Assembly: GCF_001280595.1 (NCBI RefSeq) | Contig: NZ_LITU01000059.1 | Span: 256,167 to 320,166, forward strand | Source of the DNA: Paenibacillus xylanivorans | GTDB lineage: Bacteria > Bacillota > Bacilli > Paenibacillales > Paenibacillaceae | Reading direction: 5' to 3' | Length of the DNA stretch: 64,000 bases | Shown here: positions 1 through 9,950 of the stretch, one piece after another | How positions within the stretch are numbered: the stretch's first letter is position 1 | Layout: every line of letters begins with the position of its first letter | Translations under genes and position numbers: made by a program | Notes under the pieces: generated by a model | Database searches by the model: none | What the model was told of the DNA's origin: nothing | What the model saw: only the letters and a program-made list of their open reading frames with translations

Positions 1-8
1 CTGTCATA

Positions 9-2294
9 ATGAAGGGACTGCTTACAAGCAAATTTGCGCTGAATGGACTGTTTGTCAAGCTAATGCTGAGCTTCCTCAGTGTCATCCTGATTTTGGCTTC
101 ATTTAACCTGTTCTCCCATCTGTACTTAAGCAACAAAGTATATCAGGAGATGGTCAGACAAAATGAACTGGGCCTTGCTCAGACCGTAGAAGGGTATGAG
201 AATCACTTTCGACTGACCCAAAATATGATTCTGGCCCTTACTCAATCGGATACCTGGACAGCCAACCTGGGCATTTTGAGCCACATTAAGGAAAACCGCC
301 GTTACGATATTCCCGCTGAGGTCAAGTCAGACCTCTCCACGCTGTATGCCAATCCTTTTCTGCATATCGACAATTTCATTCTCTATTTCAAGCAAGAAAA
401 CTACGTACTGGAGAAGGAAGGTCTTAGTAGTGCCAGCGATATGTTCGGTAAATATTATTATAGTAAAGAATATCCGCCGGATTACTGGAAAACTCAAACG
501 ATGAACAACCAGTTCCTGAAAGTGATGCCTGCCGCAGCTTTTACGGAAAACACCCTTCATTCATCCCGCTCCCTCGGTCAACTAATGCCTGTCATGATGA
601 AAGCCATTCCTTACGAGGATGTGTACGGCATTGTTATGCTAAATCCACAGCGTATGCAGGACACATATGGCGATGCCGGTAATAATCCGTTCTACATTTT
701 GGACAATGAGGGACACCTGCTGTTCACCACGATGGAGGGGGAGATGCTGAATACGCCGCTACCCGCAGACGGAAGCAAACATGAACGTATCGGAGATCAG
801 TATTACTTCTATGAAAAAGGTAAGCAAACCGGGTTTACCTATGTCCGGGTTACCCAAGCCGCGGTGATCGCCGCGGAAATGCGCGGCATGCAGCTGCTGC
901 TGGCTGTCCTGCTCGGCGCTGCGGTACTGATTAGCCTGCTTTCCTCTCTGTTTTTCAGCTTGCGATTAAACCAGCCGCTCCAGCGCCTGATTGCCGCTCT
1001 GGACCGAAATTCGGACAGTGGACCAGACAAATGGAGCAGTGTAAAAGAATTCGCCATGATCGGTGACCGTCTGATCTCCATTCTGGAGAATAATCGTTAC
1101 ATTCAAAGCGATCTTGCCCAGAAGAACTCTCTCGTACGCCAGTACGCTTATATCCATAAAGTAAAAAACATCCCGCTCAGCTCCTATCTGGCGGAGCTTG
1201 AGGATGCCCAGCAATCCGAGCAGCCCTATGTCTCCATTCTGTTCAAGGTGGGCTTCAAATTCCAGCCGGATGAATTCGGGCAGCATACCCTGTTATTGTG
1301 GAAGCTGATTCAGAGCCTGTTCACCAGCAGCAAAACCAATAGCGTTGCCATTCAACCTGAGCAGGACCAGCTACTTCTGTTACTGTTCGATCCTGGTCCG
1401 CAGAGCGGTATTCTGCAGGCGCTGGATACACTGAAGGAATTGCTGGCTGTCGAAGAAACGCTCTATCTGACGATCGCGGTAAGTCCGGTTTATTCCGGGG
1501 AAATTCCGTTTACCGATGCGTACAGCAATCTATCCATGCTTTTAAAAGAGCGAAGACTGAATGGGGAAACACAGGTTATTGTAGAGCCGCGTGCTTCTTC
1601 GTCAAATGCCTTCCATGTGAAGGTAACCTATGGGGAGGAGCTGCACAACCTGTTGCAATCCGGCAATGAAGAGGCCGTATTTGCTTGGCTGGATCGCCAG
1701 CTGGAACAACTGCAACACAAGGATGCAGCCGCAGAAGACTTCCGCACATTTGCAATCGGTGCAGTAGAACAAATTGGCAAGACGGTGATGAAGCTGAATC
1801 TGACGCACATCGAATCCGAGCTTCGCTCTTCTCCTCCAGGAGAGGCATTTGCTGGTTTTCATTCCATGCAGCAATATAGGGAATGGCTTCAGGCGTTGGC
1901 TCAGCCAGTACTTGAGGCAGTACGCAGCCAGCTGGAAACGCGTGATCCGGTTATCACCTTTGTACTGGACTACCTAGATCATCATTATGGGGAAGATATT
2001 AATTTGAATATTGTCGCCGACAAGTTGAATTTAACATCGGGTTACCTCTCCAGTATTTTCAAGGAAAAGACTAACATCAACTTCAGCGAATATCTGAACA
2101 ATCTGCGGGTTGAGCGTGCCAAGGAGCTGCTTGTGAATGTGGATCTGCGGATTCAGGACATTGCGACACAGGTCGGCTATCAAAATGTAAACTCTTTTAT
2201 CCGCATGTTCAAGCGCCGATACGGACTGACCCCCGGAGAATACCGCAAGCGTCATGCGGGTGATGAGCCATTCATCTCCTCCAGCCATGGCTAA
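9..2294 (+). CDS. Membrane-anchored AraC-family transcriptional regulator
   Basis: A 761-residue regulator. One membrane segment lies at about residues 14-40, an extracytoplasmic sensor-like region runs to about 290, a second membrane segment lies at about 294-318, and an AraC-type double HTH fills about 655-755 (motifs YLSSIFKEK and VGYQNVNSFIRMFKRRYG). This layout is typical of Paenibacillus regulators that sense an external sugar or a binding protein and control a neighbouring ABC transporter operon. The likely target lies upstream of the window, since the following gene is unrelated and on the other strand. The ATG at base 9 fits the N-terminal basic and hydrophobic anchor, but the ribosome binding site would be outside the window. 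Class is certain; the ligand is unknown. Confidence 0.88.
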   Translation: MKGLLTSKFALNGLFVKLMLSFLSVILILASFNLFSHLYLSNKVYQEMVRQNELGLAQTVEGYENHFRLTQNMILALTQSDTWTANLGILSHIKENRRYDIPAEVKSDLSTLYANPFLHIDNFILYFKQENYVLEKEGLSSASDMFGKYYYSKEYPPDYWKTQTMNNQFLKVMPAAAFTENTLHSSRSLGQLMPVMMKAIPYEDVYGIVMLNPQRMQDTYGDAGNNPFYILDNEGHLLFTTMEGEMLNTPLPADGSKHERIGDQYYFYEKGKQTGFTYVRVTQAAVIAAEMRGMQLLLAVLLGAAVLISLLSSLFFSLRLNQPLQRLIAALDRNSDSGPDKWSSVKEFAMIGDRLISILENNRYIQSDLAQKNSLVRQYAYIHKVKNIPLSSYLAELEDAQQSEQPYVSILFKVGFKFQPDEFGQHTLLLWKLIQSLFTSSKTNSVAIQPEQDQLLLLLFDPGPQSGILQALDTLKELLAVEETLYLTIAVSPVYSGEIPFTDAYSNLSMLLKERRLNGETQVIVEPRASSSNAFHVKVTYGEELHNLLQSGNEEAVFAWLDRQLEQLQHKDAAAEDFRTFAIGAVEQIGKTVMKLNLTHIESELRSSPPGEAFAGFHSMQQYREWLQALAQPVLEAVRSQLETRDPVITFVLDYLDHHYGEDINLNIVADKLNLTSGYLSSIFKEKTNINFSEYLNNLRVERAKELLVNVDLRIQDIATQVGYQNVNSFIRMFKRRYGLTPGEYRKRHAGDEPFISSSHG

Positions 2295-2327
2295 TCAGGC
2301 GTGAGCGGGCAAGGAGCGAAGATTTTA

Positions 2328-2368
2328 AATACACAAACGCCCGCTTCGAAGGCGGGCATTTGTGTATT
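2328..2368. terminator. Bidirectional terminator hairpin
   Basis: A nearly perfect 17-bp inverted repeat with a TTCGAA loop sits between the converging AraC gene and the leucine-rich protein gene. Arms read AATACACAAACGCCCGC and GCGGGCATTTGTGTATT with one mismatch. It can serve both strands. Confidence 0.8.
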
Positions 2369-2370
2369 GT

Positions 2371-3396
2371 TTACATTAGAATTTTGGACAGGTGCACTAG
2401 AGCCATCGAAGGGATTCGCTGTTCTTCAGGAATTTCCTCATAGAGCAGGTGCCCTTTCCCCGCTTCAATCATTTGTTTGCGCATAGCAGCAATCCGACCT
2501 TTACTGTGATCGATAAAGCGAAAATCCACCTGTCGCAAACTTTGCATTTTGGTCAAACGCTCAAAAGCTTCCGCCGTTATCCTCTTATTTACTTCTTTAA
2601 ATTCCAGCACCTCTAATTGAACCGCTGTCCACAGGTTGTCTATCTCCTGTAATGATTTCATGAAATCCAGTTCAAGCTGCCGAAGATTCTTCATGTGTGA
2701 GAAGTCGCACAGCCGTTCAAGTTTGGACAGTGATAGGTGCAGAAAGACCAGATCATGTAATGCCCCCACTGCATCGATCTCGGTCAGATTCTTTACGGAT
2801 GACAACCTCAGCATGCGGATATTTGATTCAGCCAGTACTTCGAGTGAACCAGCCAATGTACAATGATCGATAGCTAAATACTCGATAAATGGTAGGTCTA
2901 CAACAAAATCAAGCTGATCAATGTCACAGTTCAGGACGAGGGTACTCAACCGAATGCAGTCCTCAATCGACGAGAGATCGGGAAATTTCCCGCTAAGTGC
3001 GAGGTAATTTAAGTATTTGTAATTCCGGATGAAGTCCAGATTTTGCTTTTTGGGTGAGCGAATGTTCAGAAACTCCATCTTTTGTAACGCACTCAGAACA
3101 TTCAAATCCTGTGGCTGCTTGATATCCAGCTGCAAAGCGGTGAAATGCTTTAAACCAGCCAGTACTTCCAGAAACTCTTCGGAATACCGCCCCTTCGCAT
3201 CGATGTTGGATACATTTAAAATCAGATCGGGTCGTTTGGCAAACACATGTTCATCCAGTTTTCGCAGATCATGCATCTCGTCCAGCCCGACAACAAAACT
3301 AATCGTAGCCCTATTCCGCAGTTGTACGATAGCCTTGTCCATTTTATCCTCGTTCCAGGGAACACCACTCATCGAAGCGGCCCACGGTTCGTTCAT
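2371..3396 (-). CDS. Leucine-rich-repeat-like protein of unknown function
   Basis: A 341-residue soluble protein with no signal peptide. From about residue 60 to 290 it shows irregular leucine-rich units of about 20-24 residues (for example LVFLHLSLSKLERL, LRQLELDFMKSLQEI, LEVLEFKEV). It is therefore probably a curved LRR solenoid that binds another protein. The start is supported by GGAGGGTG seven bases before the ATG. It converges on the AraC gene and shares its terminator, and is probably monocistronic. The partner cannot be inferred from context. Confidence 0.75.
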   Translation of the reverse strand: MNEPWAASMSGVPWNEDKMDKAIVQLRNRATISFVVGLDEMHDLRKLDEHVFAKRPDLILNVSNIDAKGRYSEEFLEVLAGLKHFTALQLDIKQPQDLNVLSALQKMEFLNIRSPKKQNLDFIRNYKYLNYLALSGKFPDLSSIEDCIRLSTLVLNCDIDQLDFVVDLPFIEYLAIDHCTLAGSLEVLAESNIRMLRLSSVKNLTEIDAVGALHDLVFLHLSLSKLERLCDFSHMKNLRQLELDFMKSLQEIDNLWTAVQLEVLEFKEVNKRITAEAFERLTKMQSLRQVDFRFIDHSKGRIAAMRKQMIEAGKGHLLYEEIPEEQRIPSMALVHLSKILM

Positions 3397-3642
3397 TATT
3401 GGTCACCCTCCAATTCTCTCATACTGATCAGCGTCTAGCTTTCCTTTAATTGTAAATGAAGAAGATCGCATTGAGAAGCTAGATATTCGAATGCAATACT
3501 GTATTCCGTAATCAGGAAGAACTGATGTAGCCATGAAAATGGGAAAGGGACGCTCTTCCAACATTATCAATCCATAATGTTACATTTGAAGAACATTTAT
3601 CCGATATAAAGGGGGGTCTATTTGAAAGAGAGGTGAAATCTG

Positions 3643-3870
3643 ATGAACAATTCATTAATAGGTCCTGGAACAGGACTTATTGCCATCGCTGCGGGCGTAA
3701 TGATGATTGCTACTTCCAAAAACGAAAAGCGGATAGAAAACAGCTTCATTTACAAACACGGCTTTAAACCAGGCTACGAAGATAAAGCACGCAGAACGGC
3801 CATACGGGCGAATCGCGTCGCAGGCTTCGGTTTGATTCTGATTGGTCTAGCTGCGATCGGAATCATCTAA
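3643..3870 (+). CDS. Small two-helix membrane protein
   Basis: A 75-residue protein with a hydrophobic helix at about residues 6-23, a polar charged middle (KNEKR, GYEDKARR) and a second hydrophobic helix at about 57-75. A GAGAGGTG site precedes the ATG. I do not recognise the family. The hairpin topology and size fit a small membrane protein of the kind often found in sporulating Firmicutes. Single gene with its own upstream region of about 245 bases. Confidence 0.6.
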   Translation: MNNSLIGPGTGLIAIAAGVMMIATSKNEKRIENSFIYKHGFKPGYEDKARRTAIRANRVAGFGLILIGLAAIGII

Positions 3871-3983
3871 CACATGTTAGAAGCTTGAAAGCTCATTTCG
3901 TAGTTACTTATCACCTGAAAACTTTGCTATAATACCTCCAAGTGTTATTCCCCGAGGGGAGATCAGGATGGAGGATAATCATC

Positions 3984-5159
3984 ATGAAGTTTGCTAAACG
4001 TATGGAACACTTCAGTGAAGGGATATTTACCCGTTTGCTGGAAATTAAGAGGAAACGACTGGGGAACGGAGAACCTGTCATCGATCTAAGTGTAGGCACA
4101 CCCAATATTCCCCCGGCCCAACATATCATGACGGCTTTATGCGAGGCAGCAGCAGATGCTTCAAACTATACATATGCTGTAAATGATCAGAGCGAATTGC
4201 TGCAAGCAGTCAGTGAATGGTACAAGCGCCGTTACCATGTTGAACTGAACCCGAAAACTCAAATATGCTCCTTGCTTGGATCACAGGAAGGACTTGCGCA
4301 TATCTCTTTAGCCATCGTGGATGAAGGAGATTTGGTCCTGGTACCCGATCCTTGTTATCCGGTCTTTGCCGATGGACCTCTTCTCGCAGGAGCCGAGCTA
4401 TATTACATGCCGCAAAAAGAAGAACATGGATATGTCATTCAACTTCAGGACATACCGGAGCATATCGCGCGCAAAGCAAAATTCATGCTTGTATCCTATC
4501 CCAACAATCCCACGACAGCAATGGCACCCGATCAGTTCTATCTGGATTTGATTAAGTTCGCCAAGAAATATGACATTATCATTCTCCATGACAATGCATA
4601 CAGCGAGCTGGTGTTCGATGAGAAAACGTGCGGAAGTTTCCTTGCTTATCCCGGCGCCATGGACGTTGGCATTGAATTCAACTCGTTATCCAAAACCTAT
4701 GGATTGGCCGGGGCGCGGATCGGCTTTTGTGTAGGGAACCCGGATATCGTATCCATGCTTAAGAAGTTGAAATCCAACATGGATTACGGCATGTTTCTGC
4801 CGATTCAGAAGGCAGCCATTGCTGCAATTACAGGGGATCAGAGCGAAGTTGAGAGAGTCAGAGATATTTATGAGGAGCGTAGAGACGTTCTGTGCGAAGG
4901 ATTCACCAACCTCGGTTGGCCTATCGCCAAACCTGAAGCCACTATGTTCATCTGGAGCCGGATTCCAGACCACTACGATACTTCAGAACAGTTTGCCATG
5001 GATCTGGTTATAAAAGCGGGTGTAATCGTAACGCCCGGGAGTGCTTTCGGCCCTTCGGGTGAAGGATATGTGAGACTCGCTTTGGTTCAGGATAAAGAGA
5101 CGTTGCAGCAAGCGATCATATCCGTAGATGACAGTGGAATTCTAAGAAAAAACAACTAA
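3984..5159 (+). CDS. PLP-dependent class I/II aminotransferase
   Basis: A fold-type I aminotransferase of about 391 residues, resembling the LL-diaminopimelate/aspartate-type subgroup. Visible motifs are YPNNPT (substrate and PLP contact), HDNAYSELVFD (PLP ring aspartate region) and SLSKTYGLAGARIGF, which holds the Schiff-base lysine. It transfers an amino group between an amino acid and a 2-oxo acid in the cytoplasm; the substrate cannot be fixed from sequence. The start is set at 3984, where GGATGGAGG lies nine bases upstream; an in-frame ATG at 3942 has no comparable site. No pathway genes adjoin it, so it is not obviously part of lysine synthesis. Confidence 0.85.
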   Translation: MKFAKRMEHFSEGIFTRLLEIKRKRLGNGEPVIDLSVGTPNIPPAQHIMTALCEAAADASNYTYAVNDQSELLQAVSEWYKRRYHVELNPKTQICSLLGSQEGLAHISLAIVDEGDLVLVPDPCYPVFADGPLLAGAELYYMPQKEEHGYVIQLQDIPEHIARKAKFMLVSYPNNPTTAMAPDQFYLDLIKFAKKYDIIILHDNAYSELVFDEKTCGSFLAYPGAMDVGIEFNSLSKTYGLAGARIGFCVGNPDIVSMLKKLKSNMDYGMFLPIQKAAIAAITGDQSEVERVRDIYEERRDVLCEGFTNLGWPIAKPEATMFIWSRIPDHYDTSEQFAMDLVIKAGVIVTPGSAFGPSGEGYVRLALVQDKETLQQAIISVDDSGILRKNN

Positions 5160-5194
5160 TTTATAACACGAAAATAACCGTTCATAAGAAAATA

Positions 5195-5269
5195 TCCCCT
5201 CAAGGTAACCAGTGAGAAAAGAGAACATGTCTACATGAACTCAACACTGAAAACCAGAGGGGATTTTGT
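5195..5269. terminator. Possible terminator structure between converging genes
   Basis: TCCCCTC at 5195 pairs with GAGGGGA at 5257, and inner short complements (GGT/ACC, AGTG/CACT) can continue the helix. It is followed by ATTTTGTTATTT. The loop is long, so this is tentative. It lies between the aminotransferase gene and the iron permease gene. Confidence 0.4.
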
Positions 5270-5286
5270 TATTTAGGATCGAATAT

Positions 5287-7335
5287 TTAGGTCGATTTGC
5301 GCCAGTTGGAGCGGTACATTAAATAGAGGAAATACGGCGTTCCAATGATCGCAATCAACAACCCGGATGGAATCTCGGTTGGTGCCATAACCGTCCTCCC
5401 GATCGTATCCGCCAGCACCAGCATCACTGCACCGACCAAAGCCGACAGAAACATCGACCGTCTTAACTTGTTTCCCGTCAACAGACGGACCATATGTGGG
5501 GCGATTAGCCCGATAAAACCAACCGTTCCCACACAGGCCACTGCACCTGCGGCAAGCAGCACACCAACGGTCATAGCCAATAGTCGCGTCCGACGAACAC
5601 TCAAACCAAGCCCTGAAGCACTATTATCGTCGAATACCAACAGTTCGAATCTTCGCGCCAGCCACCACGCAAGCGGGATCAAAATCAACAGGAACACCCC
5701 AATGATCTTCACTTGATCCCACGTACGTGCGTAAGTACTTCCTGTTAGCCAGATAAAGCCGCTACTGCCGTATACAGCGCCGCGAACGATGAGAACCTGA
5801 ATACCTGCGCCTGCAATCGCAGACATGGCGATACCCAGTAATACAACTGCAGAAGGATTCAGCCCCTTCTTCCAGGACAAGGAGAATACGATTGCTGCAG
5901 CGATCCCTGCACCAACAATCGCTGCAATGGGTAGCAAGAACACCGGAAGACCCGGCCACAGGATGATGACCATCATTGCACCCAGTCCTGCACCTGACGA
6001 CACGCCCACGATGGACGCATCAGCCAGCGGGTTGCGAACGGCCATCTGAATAAGCACACCGCTAATCGCCAGCGCAGCACCTGCACCAGCGGCAACAAGA
6101 GTACGCGGAATGCGAAGCTGAATAATAGCCGAAAATAGTCCATCCGATTGAAACAGGCTTGGCAGAAGATCAGCCATTGGAATGCGCATCCCGCCAAACA
6201 TCGTACTGAGCAGAACCAATGCTAACGTTAGTACAGAAAAGATAATAGCGATAGGGCCGAATGGCAAGCGACGTGAACGTGCTCCTGTGCTCATCGAGGT
6301 AGACATGCCTGATCCATTGGCTGCCTTCATGCGTGTAAGTACAAGCCATATCAGCCATGGTGCACCAATGATCGCCATCACGGCCCCTGTCGGCAACTCC
6401 AAACTGGAGTTATGAACCATCTTGGCAAGTACGTCTGCACCGACCAGCAGTGCTGCACCCCATAAGAAAACACCAGGCAGCAGTAATCGGTTGGAACGAA
6501 TTCCACTCAATCGAACCAGGTGAGGTGCCACCAACCCTACGAAGCCAATTGGCCCAATTACACTGACAATCACCGCAGCCAGTAACACAGCAATAATTAA
6601 TCCAGTGGCACGGGCCATACCTACTTTTTGCCCAAGTGAGGAAGCAGTTGATTCATCCAGTTCCAACATATCCCACTGCCGGGATAACACCAGGGCAACG
6701 ATCGTAATTCCAATGACCCAAGGCCATGCGTAAACCACACCGCTCCAGTCATTCTGAACGAGCGTTCCAGAGCCCCATAGAAATAATGCCTGAGTCTCCT
6801 GAGAGAAGAAAATATGCAGCGCGCTTGTAAAAGAACCAAGCACCATTGATACAATCATGCCGGACAGCGCAAGTCGTACCGGACTTGACGTTCTTCCCCC
6901 GCCCATGAAGTACGCTGCGGCAGCTGCCAGTAATCCACCGAGTACGGCGAAAAGGAATGGCGATTGGTGCATCAAGCCTGGGAAAAAAATCGTTCCCAAC
7001 ACCACGACAAAATAGGCCCCCGCATTGATGCCGAGTGTGTCCGACGCCGCGAGCGGATTGCGTGTAATGGTCTGTAACAACGAACCGGCAACAGCAAGCG
7101 CCCCTCCGGCGAGTATACCGATTACCGTGCGCGGCATGCGCAGATCCCAGATCATATTATGTTCCAGTGTATCCTGCCTGCCCATAAGTGAGTCTACAAC
7201 CGTATGGAGTGGAATTGAAGCTTCTCCATAACACAGGCTTACAAAAAAAAGCACGATGAGAGCGGTTAGACCGCCCCCATAAATGCTTATTGTGCGCCAG
7301 TTAAACACTGGTCGGGAATGTTGGACCGAACTCAT
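5287..7335 (-). CDS. Fused ferric-siderophore ABC permease (two FecCD domains, FhuB-like)
   Basis: A 682-residue membrane protein made of two tandem FecCD/BtuC-type permease halves, about residues 1-340 and 345-682. Each half carries the conserved features LRMPRT or LRIPRT, NPLA and GFIGLIAPHMVR (GFVGLVAPHLVR in the first half), which contacts the ATPase. It would form the complete pore for a ferric-siderophore importer, as FhuB does in E. coli, where most Firmicutes use two separate proteins. Its start overlaps the end of the binding-protein gene by four bases, so the two are translationally coupled. No ATPase gene follows; a housekeeping ATPase elsewhere (as YusV in Bacillus) is the likely partner. 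Confidence 0.92.
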   Translation of the reverse strand: MSSVQHSRPVFNWRTISIYGGGLTALIVLFFVSLCYGEASIPLHTVVDSLMGRQDTLEHNMIWDLRMPRTVIGILAGGALAVAGSLLQTITRNPLAASDTLGINAGAYFVVVLGTIFFPGLMHQSPFLFAVLGGLLAAAAAYFMGGGRTSSPVRLALSGMIVSMVLGSFTSALHIFFSQETQALFLWGSGTLVQNDWSGVVYAWPWVIGITIVALVLSRQWDMLELDESTASSLGQKVGMARATGLIIAVLLAAVIVSVIGPIGFVGLVAPHLVRLSGIRSNRLLLPGVFLWGAALLVGADVLAKMVHNSSLELPTGAVMAIIGAPWLIWLVLTRMKAANGSGMSTSMSTGARSRRLPFGPIAIIFSVLTLALVLLSTMFGGMRIPMADLLPSLFQSDGLFSAIIQLRIPRTLVAAGAGAALAISGVLIQMAVRNPLADASIVGVSSGAGLGAMMVIILWPGLPVFLLPIAAIVGAGIAAAIVFSLSWKKGLNPSAVVLLGIAMSAIAGAGIQVLIVRGAVYGSSGFIWLTGSTYARTWDQVKIIGVFLLILIPLAWWLARRFELLVFDDNSASGLGLSVRRTRLLAMTVGVLLAAGAVACVGTVGFIGLIAPHMVRLLTGNKLRRSMFLSALVGAVMLVLADTIGRTVMAPTEIPSGLLIAIIGTPYFLYLMYRSNWRKST

Positions 7336-8327
7336 TGGGTAATCGCCCCGACAACCCCGTCAACCAGAGCTTTGGACGAGATAGGTCCACCGAACGTCCA
7401 TGTTGTACTATCCAGTTGATAGGTGCGTTTATCTTTGACAAAATTCAAACCTTTCCATACTGAATTGTCTTTCATCGCTGTGCCAAAAACGTCATCATCC
7501 GGCTGTGTGATGTAGATGAAGTTACTGTCTTGAACAGCAGGCAAGGATTCAATACCCACCGATGAGAAGCCATATCCTTCAATCTTGTCCGGCTGCCAGT
7601 CGTTAATCAGTCCAACCTTCGCCAACGTGCCAATGACAACAGCGTTATCGGTAAACATACGAAGACTTGCTGCATTTTGATACGTAAATGCTTGTGTCAT
7701 TACATAATGGAATTCCGATTTGTCGGCAGCAGCGAGTTTTTCTTTGGCTTCTGCATAATGCTGATCGAGTTCATCGAGTACCTTCTTCGCTTGGTCTTCT
7801 TTCCCAAGAGCAACCGCGATATTATTAAACGTTTCCGTCATTTTGTCATAATTATAGCCATCACCCGTATACAGATCATATTCAATCGTTGGTGCAATCG
7901 CGTTGAGTTGATCATAGATATTCGAATTCGCATTGGCGATAATCAGATCCGGTTTCAAGGCTGCAATCGCCTCCAGATTAGGCTCGTCACGCGTTCCAAC
8001 ATCCGTTACAGTATCATCCAGAGCTGCTTCAGGAGTCACATAGACTTTATAGTTGGCGTTGTCTGCACTACCTACTGGCTGAACACCCAGTGCAACTACA
8101 TCTTCCGTATATGTCCATTCCAGCGTAACAACTCTCTTAGCTGGTTTGTCCAGTTTGAGCTCACCACCACTATGCTTAACTGTGACAGGACCTGCGGTCT
8201 CTTCAGTCGGTGTGCTGCCGGAAGAAGCATTTTCATTTGTATCTGTTGTGCTGTTGGCCTTACCGCAACCTGTCAGAGCAAGTGCCAAAACCGTCAGCAA
8301 TAAAAATCCGTTTAATCTTTTTTTCAT
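7332..8327 (-). CDS. Ferric-siderophore substrate-binding lipoprotein
   Basis: A 331-residue class III (FhuD/BtuF-like) binding protein. A lipoprotein signal ends in LTGC with the lipidated cysteine at residue 21, followed by a Thr/Ser/Glu-rich linker to about residue 50. The Peripla_BP_2 fold follows (RVVTLEWTYTEDVVALGVQPVG; NLEAIAALKPDLII). It captures an iron chelate outside the membrane and delivers it to the fused permease gene that overlaps its 3' end. A Fur box lies 34-48 bases upstream of the start, so expression should rise under iron starvation. The exact siderophore cannot be told from sequence. Confidence 0.92.
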   Translation of the reverse strand: MKKRLNGFLLLTVLALALTGCGKANSTTDTNENASSGSTPTEETAGPVTVKHSGGELKLDKPAKRVVTLEWTYTEDVVALGVQPVGSADNANYKVYVTPEAALDDTVTDVGTRDEPNLEAIAALKPDLIIANANSNIYDQLNAIAPTIEYDLYTGDGYNYDKMTETFNNIAVALGKEDQAKKVLDELDQHYAEAKEKLAAADKSEFHYVMTQAFTYQNAASLRMFTDNAVVIGTLAKVGLINDWQPDKIEGYGFSSVGIESLPAVQDSNFIYITQPDDDVFGTAMKDNSVWKGLNFVKDKRTYQLDSTTWTFGGPISSKALVDGVVGAITQ

Positions 8328-8360
8328 ATCCTAATTCTCCCCTATTTATATGTATTTACA

Positions 8361-8375
8361 TGATAACAATTATCA
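8361..8375. promoter_or_regulatory. Fur box upstream of the iron-uptake operon
   Basis: TGATAACAATTATCA matches the 7-1-7 Fur consensus TGATAATNATTATCA at 14 of 15 positions, and the flanking TTATCA copy extends it. It lies just upstream of the binding-protein gene, where Fur-Fe(II) would block transcription. Confidence 0.85.
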
Positions 8376-8468
8376 TTATCACTAATGGATTATCCCGTAG
8401 GAATGCAATTTTGTCAATTCAAAATTGAAAGAAACCGCATTTAGGCGGGCTCTCTTAAGGTTATTCAT

Positions 8469-9877
8469 CTAATACTTGATCAAGTTAATTTCAGGATGAG
8501 CGGTCCGAATGTCATCCAGGGTATGGTCGGTTATTCCTTTGAGATGCTGGTCAAAGAAGCTCAGCGACAGTTCATTAATAAGCTGGAAATTGGCTGTTAC
8601 ATCGGCTCCTGCTTCATTAATGATTGGAGATACACCAGCCAGATCGCGGTATAGCTCCCGTGATTGGTTTTGGGAATGGTGGCCGTATATGCACCCGGTT
8701 TCTGAATTGTTTGATTGCGAAGATAAGCCTCGGCAAACAGCTCATCCCTATTCCCAGGCTCTCCCTTGGCCTCTTCCATGAATCGGACGGAAGCCTCGGC
8801 ATTCAAGAGCAGAAACGGCTTTCCTGGGCCGTCTTTCGGCATGGGGTCACCGTATAATCCGCCATCCATATCGATTGCTGCCTTTATCCTTTCATCCTTG
8901 ACCAGCATTTGGGCTGATGTCGCACCGCCAAAGGAGTGACCCAGCATGCCAATCTGATTCGGGTTGATCATTGCTGCAATGGGCTTGAACGCTTCGTCAA
9001 AATCGCCGCGCATCACCTCATCCAGAACAAAGGAAACATCCTGTTCCCAAATATGGAGACGTTCATTTAAATAGGTAATCGTGTTCTCAATGGGCGTAAA
9101 ATTGACTTGATCCCCATCGGGGAAAACGGTCGTTGTCGCATCACCTGTAAAGTTGAGCGCCACGATCACATAGCCATGACTGGCCAGCTCCTCCAACTGG
9201 AATGTATTTTGTTGTCCATAGAGACTCATTCCCTGTGCGAACAGAAGTAATGGAAATGTACTGTCCGTTTGTACAGGCAGCGCTTGAGTAAATGAATGGG
9301 TTTGGGTCAATCCAAGATGCGTGGTTGCAATATAGGGAAATCCTTGAGTTACCGATAATTGCTTACTCAGCGCTTTTATATCTGCATGATATGGAGCCGG
9401 TTCACCTGTATTTTTTTCCGCCGGATAATAGACCTGTACCATTAATTCCCGGTGCACCTGGTGGTTGGGGACAACCAGTTCTTTTCGACTTGTGTCCGTC
9501 AGATGAAAAGACTGCGTTCCTACCGCATACGGTCCTGTAGGCGCAGCGAAAGTCAGAATCGGAAATAGCATCGGTAAGGCAAACATGAGGATGGTGGCAA
9601 GGATAATGCCTGTTCCCTTTAGCAGCTTCACTGCTTTTTTGCGGGATACCTCTATTGCTTTGGGCTTCATAAACACCAGCAATGTAACAGCAATCAGCAT
9701 CATATAAGTCGGAATCATGCGCCAGTTGGCCCCAACTGCAATCAGGGTTGTCAGTAAAGCAAGGTAGTCTACACCCAGAATGATGACATTGTTTCTTGTT
9801 ACACCTCGTTGTCTAAACGTAAATAAAAGGCACGATAGAATAAGTACAGCTACAAACAATATCTCGGTTGATTTCAT
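8469..9877 (-). CDS. Membrane-anchored PAF-acetylhydrolase/dienelactone-like hydrolase, frameshifted near its 3' end
   Basis: The first frame gives 426 residues ending at 8597. About four hydrophobic segments fill residues 1-115, followed by an alpha/beta-hydrolase domain with nucleophile motif GHSFGG, acid region AIDMDGG and the histidine in PKTNHGSY. Directly after that motif, at about 8650, the frame becomes TAIWLVYLQ and stops. The other frame carries a convincing continuation (DLAGVSPIINEAGADV onward to NLIKY) ending at 8469, so one base appears lost. The catalytic residues all precede the break. RBS AGGAG lies before the ATG, and a TetR-type palindrome lies just upstream. It follows the tetR gene on the same strand and is its probable target. 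Substrate unknown. Confidence 0.8.
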
Positions 9878-9898
9878 ATCATAATCTCCTTAGATAGT

Positions 9899-9920
9899 TA
9901 TACATTCAAATGAATGTATA
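9899..9920. promoter_or_regulatory. Palindromic operator upstream of the hydrolase gene
   Basis: Inverted repeat with arms ATACATTCA and TGAATGTAT around AA, located between the tetR stop and the hydrolase RBS. The same half-sites (ATACATT/AATGTAT) occur upstream of tetR, which marks it as the probable TetR operator. Confidence 0.7.
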
Positions 9921-9950
9921 TATGCAAAATAATAAGCTACAACACGTAGC

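Noticed and set aside
3942-3983. Longer N terminus for the aminotransferase
   Set aside because: The upstream ATG has no RBS and the extra 14 residues (LFPEGRSGWRIII) do not look like family sequence; the ATG at 3984 has GGATGGAGG.
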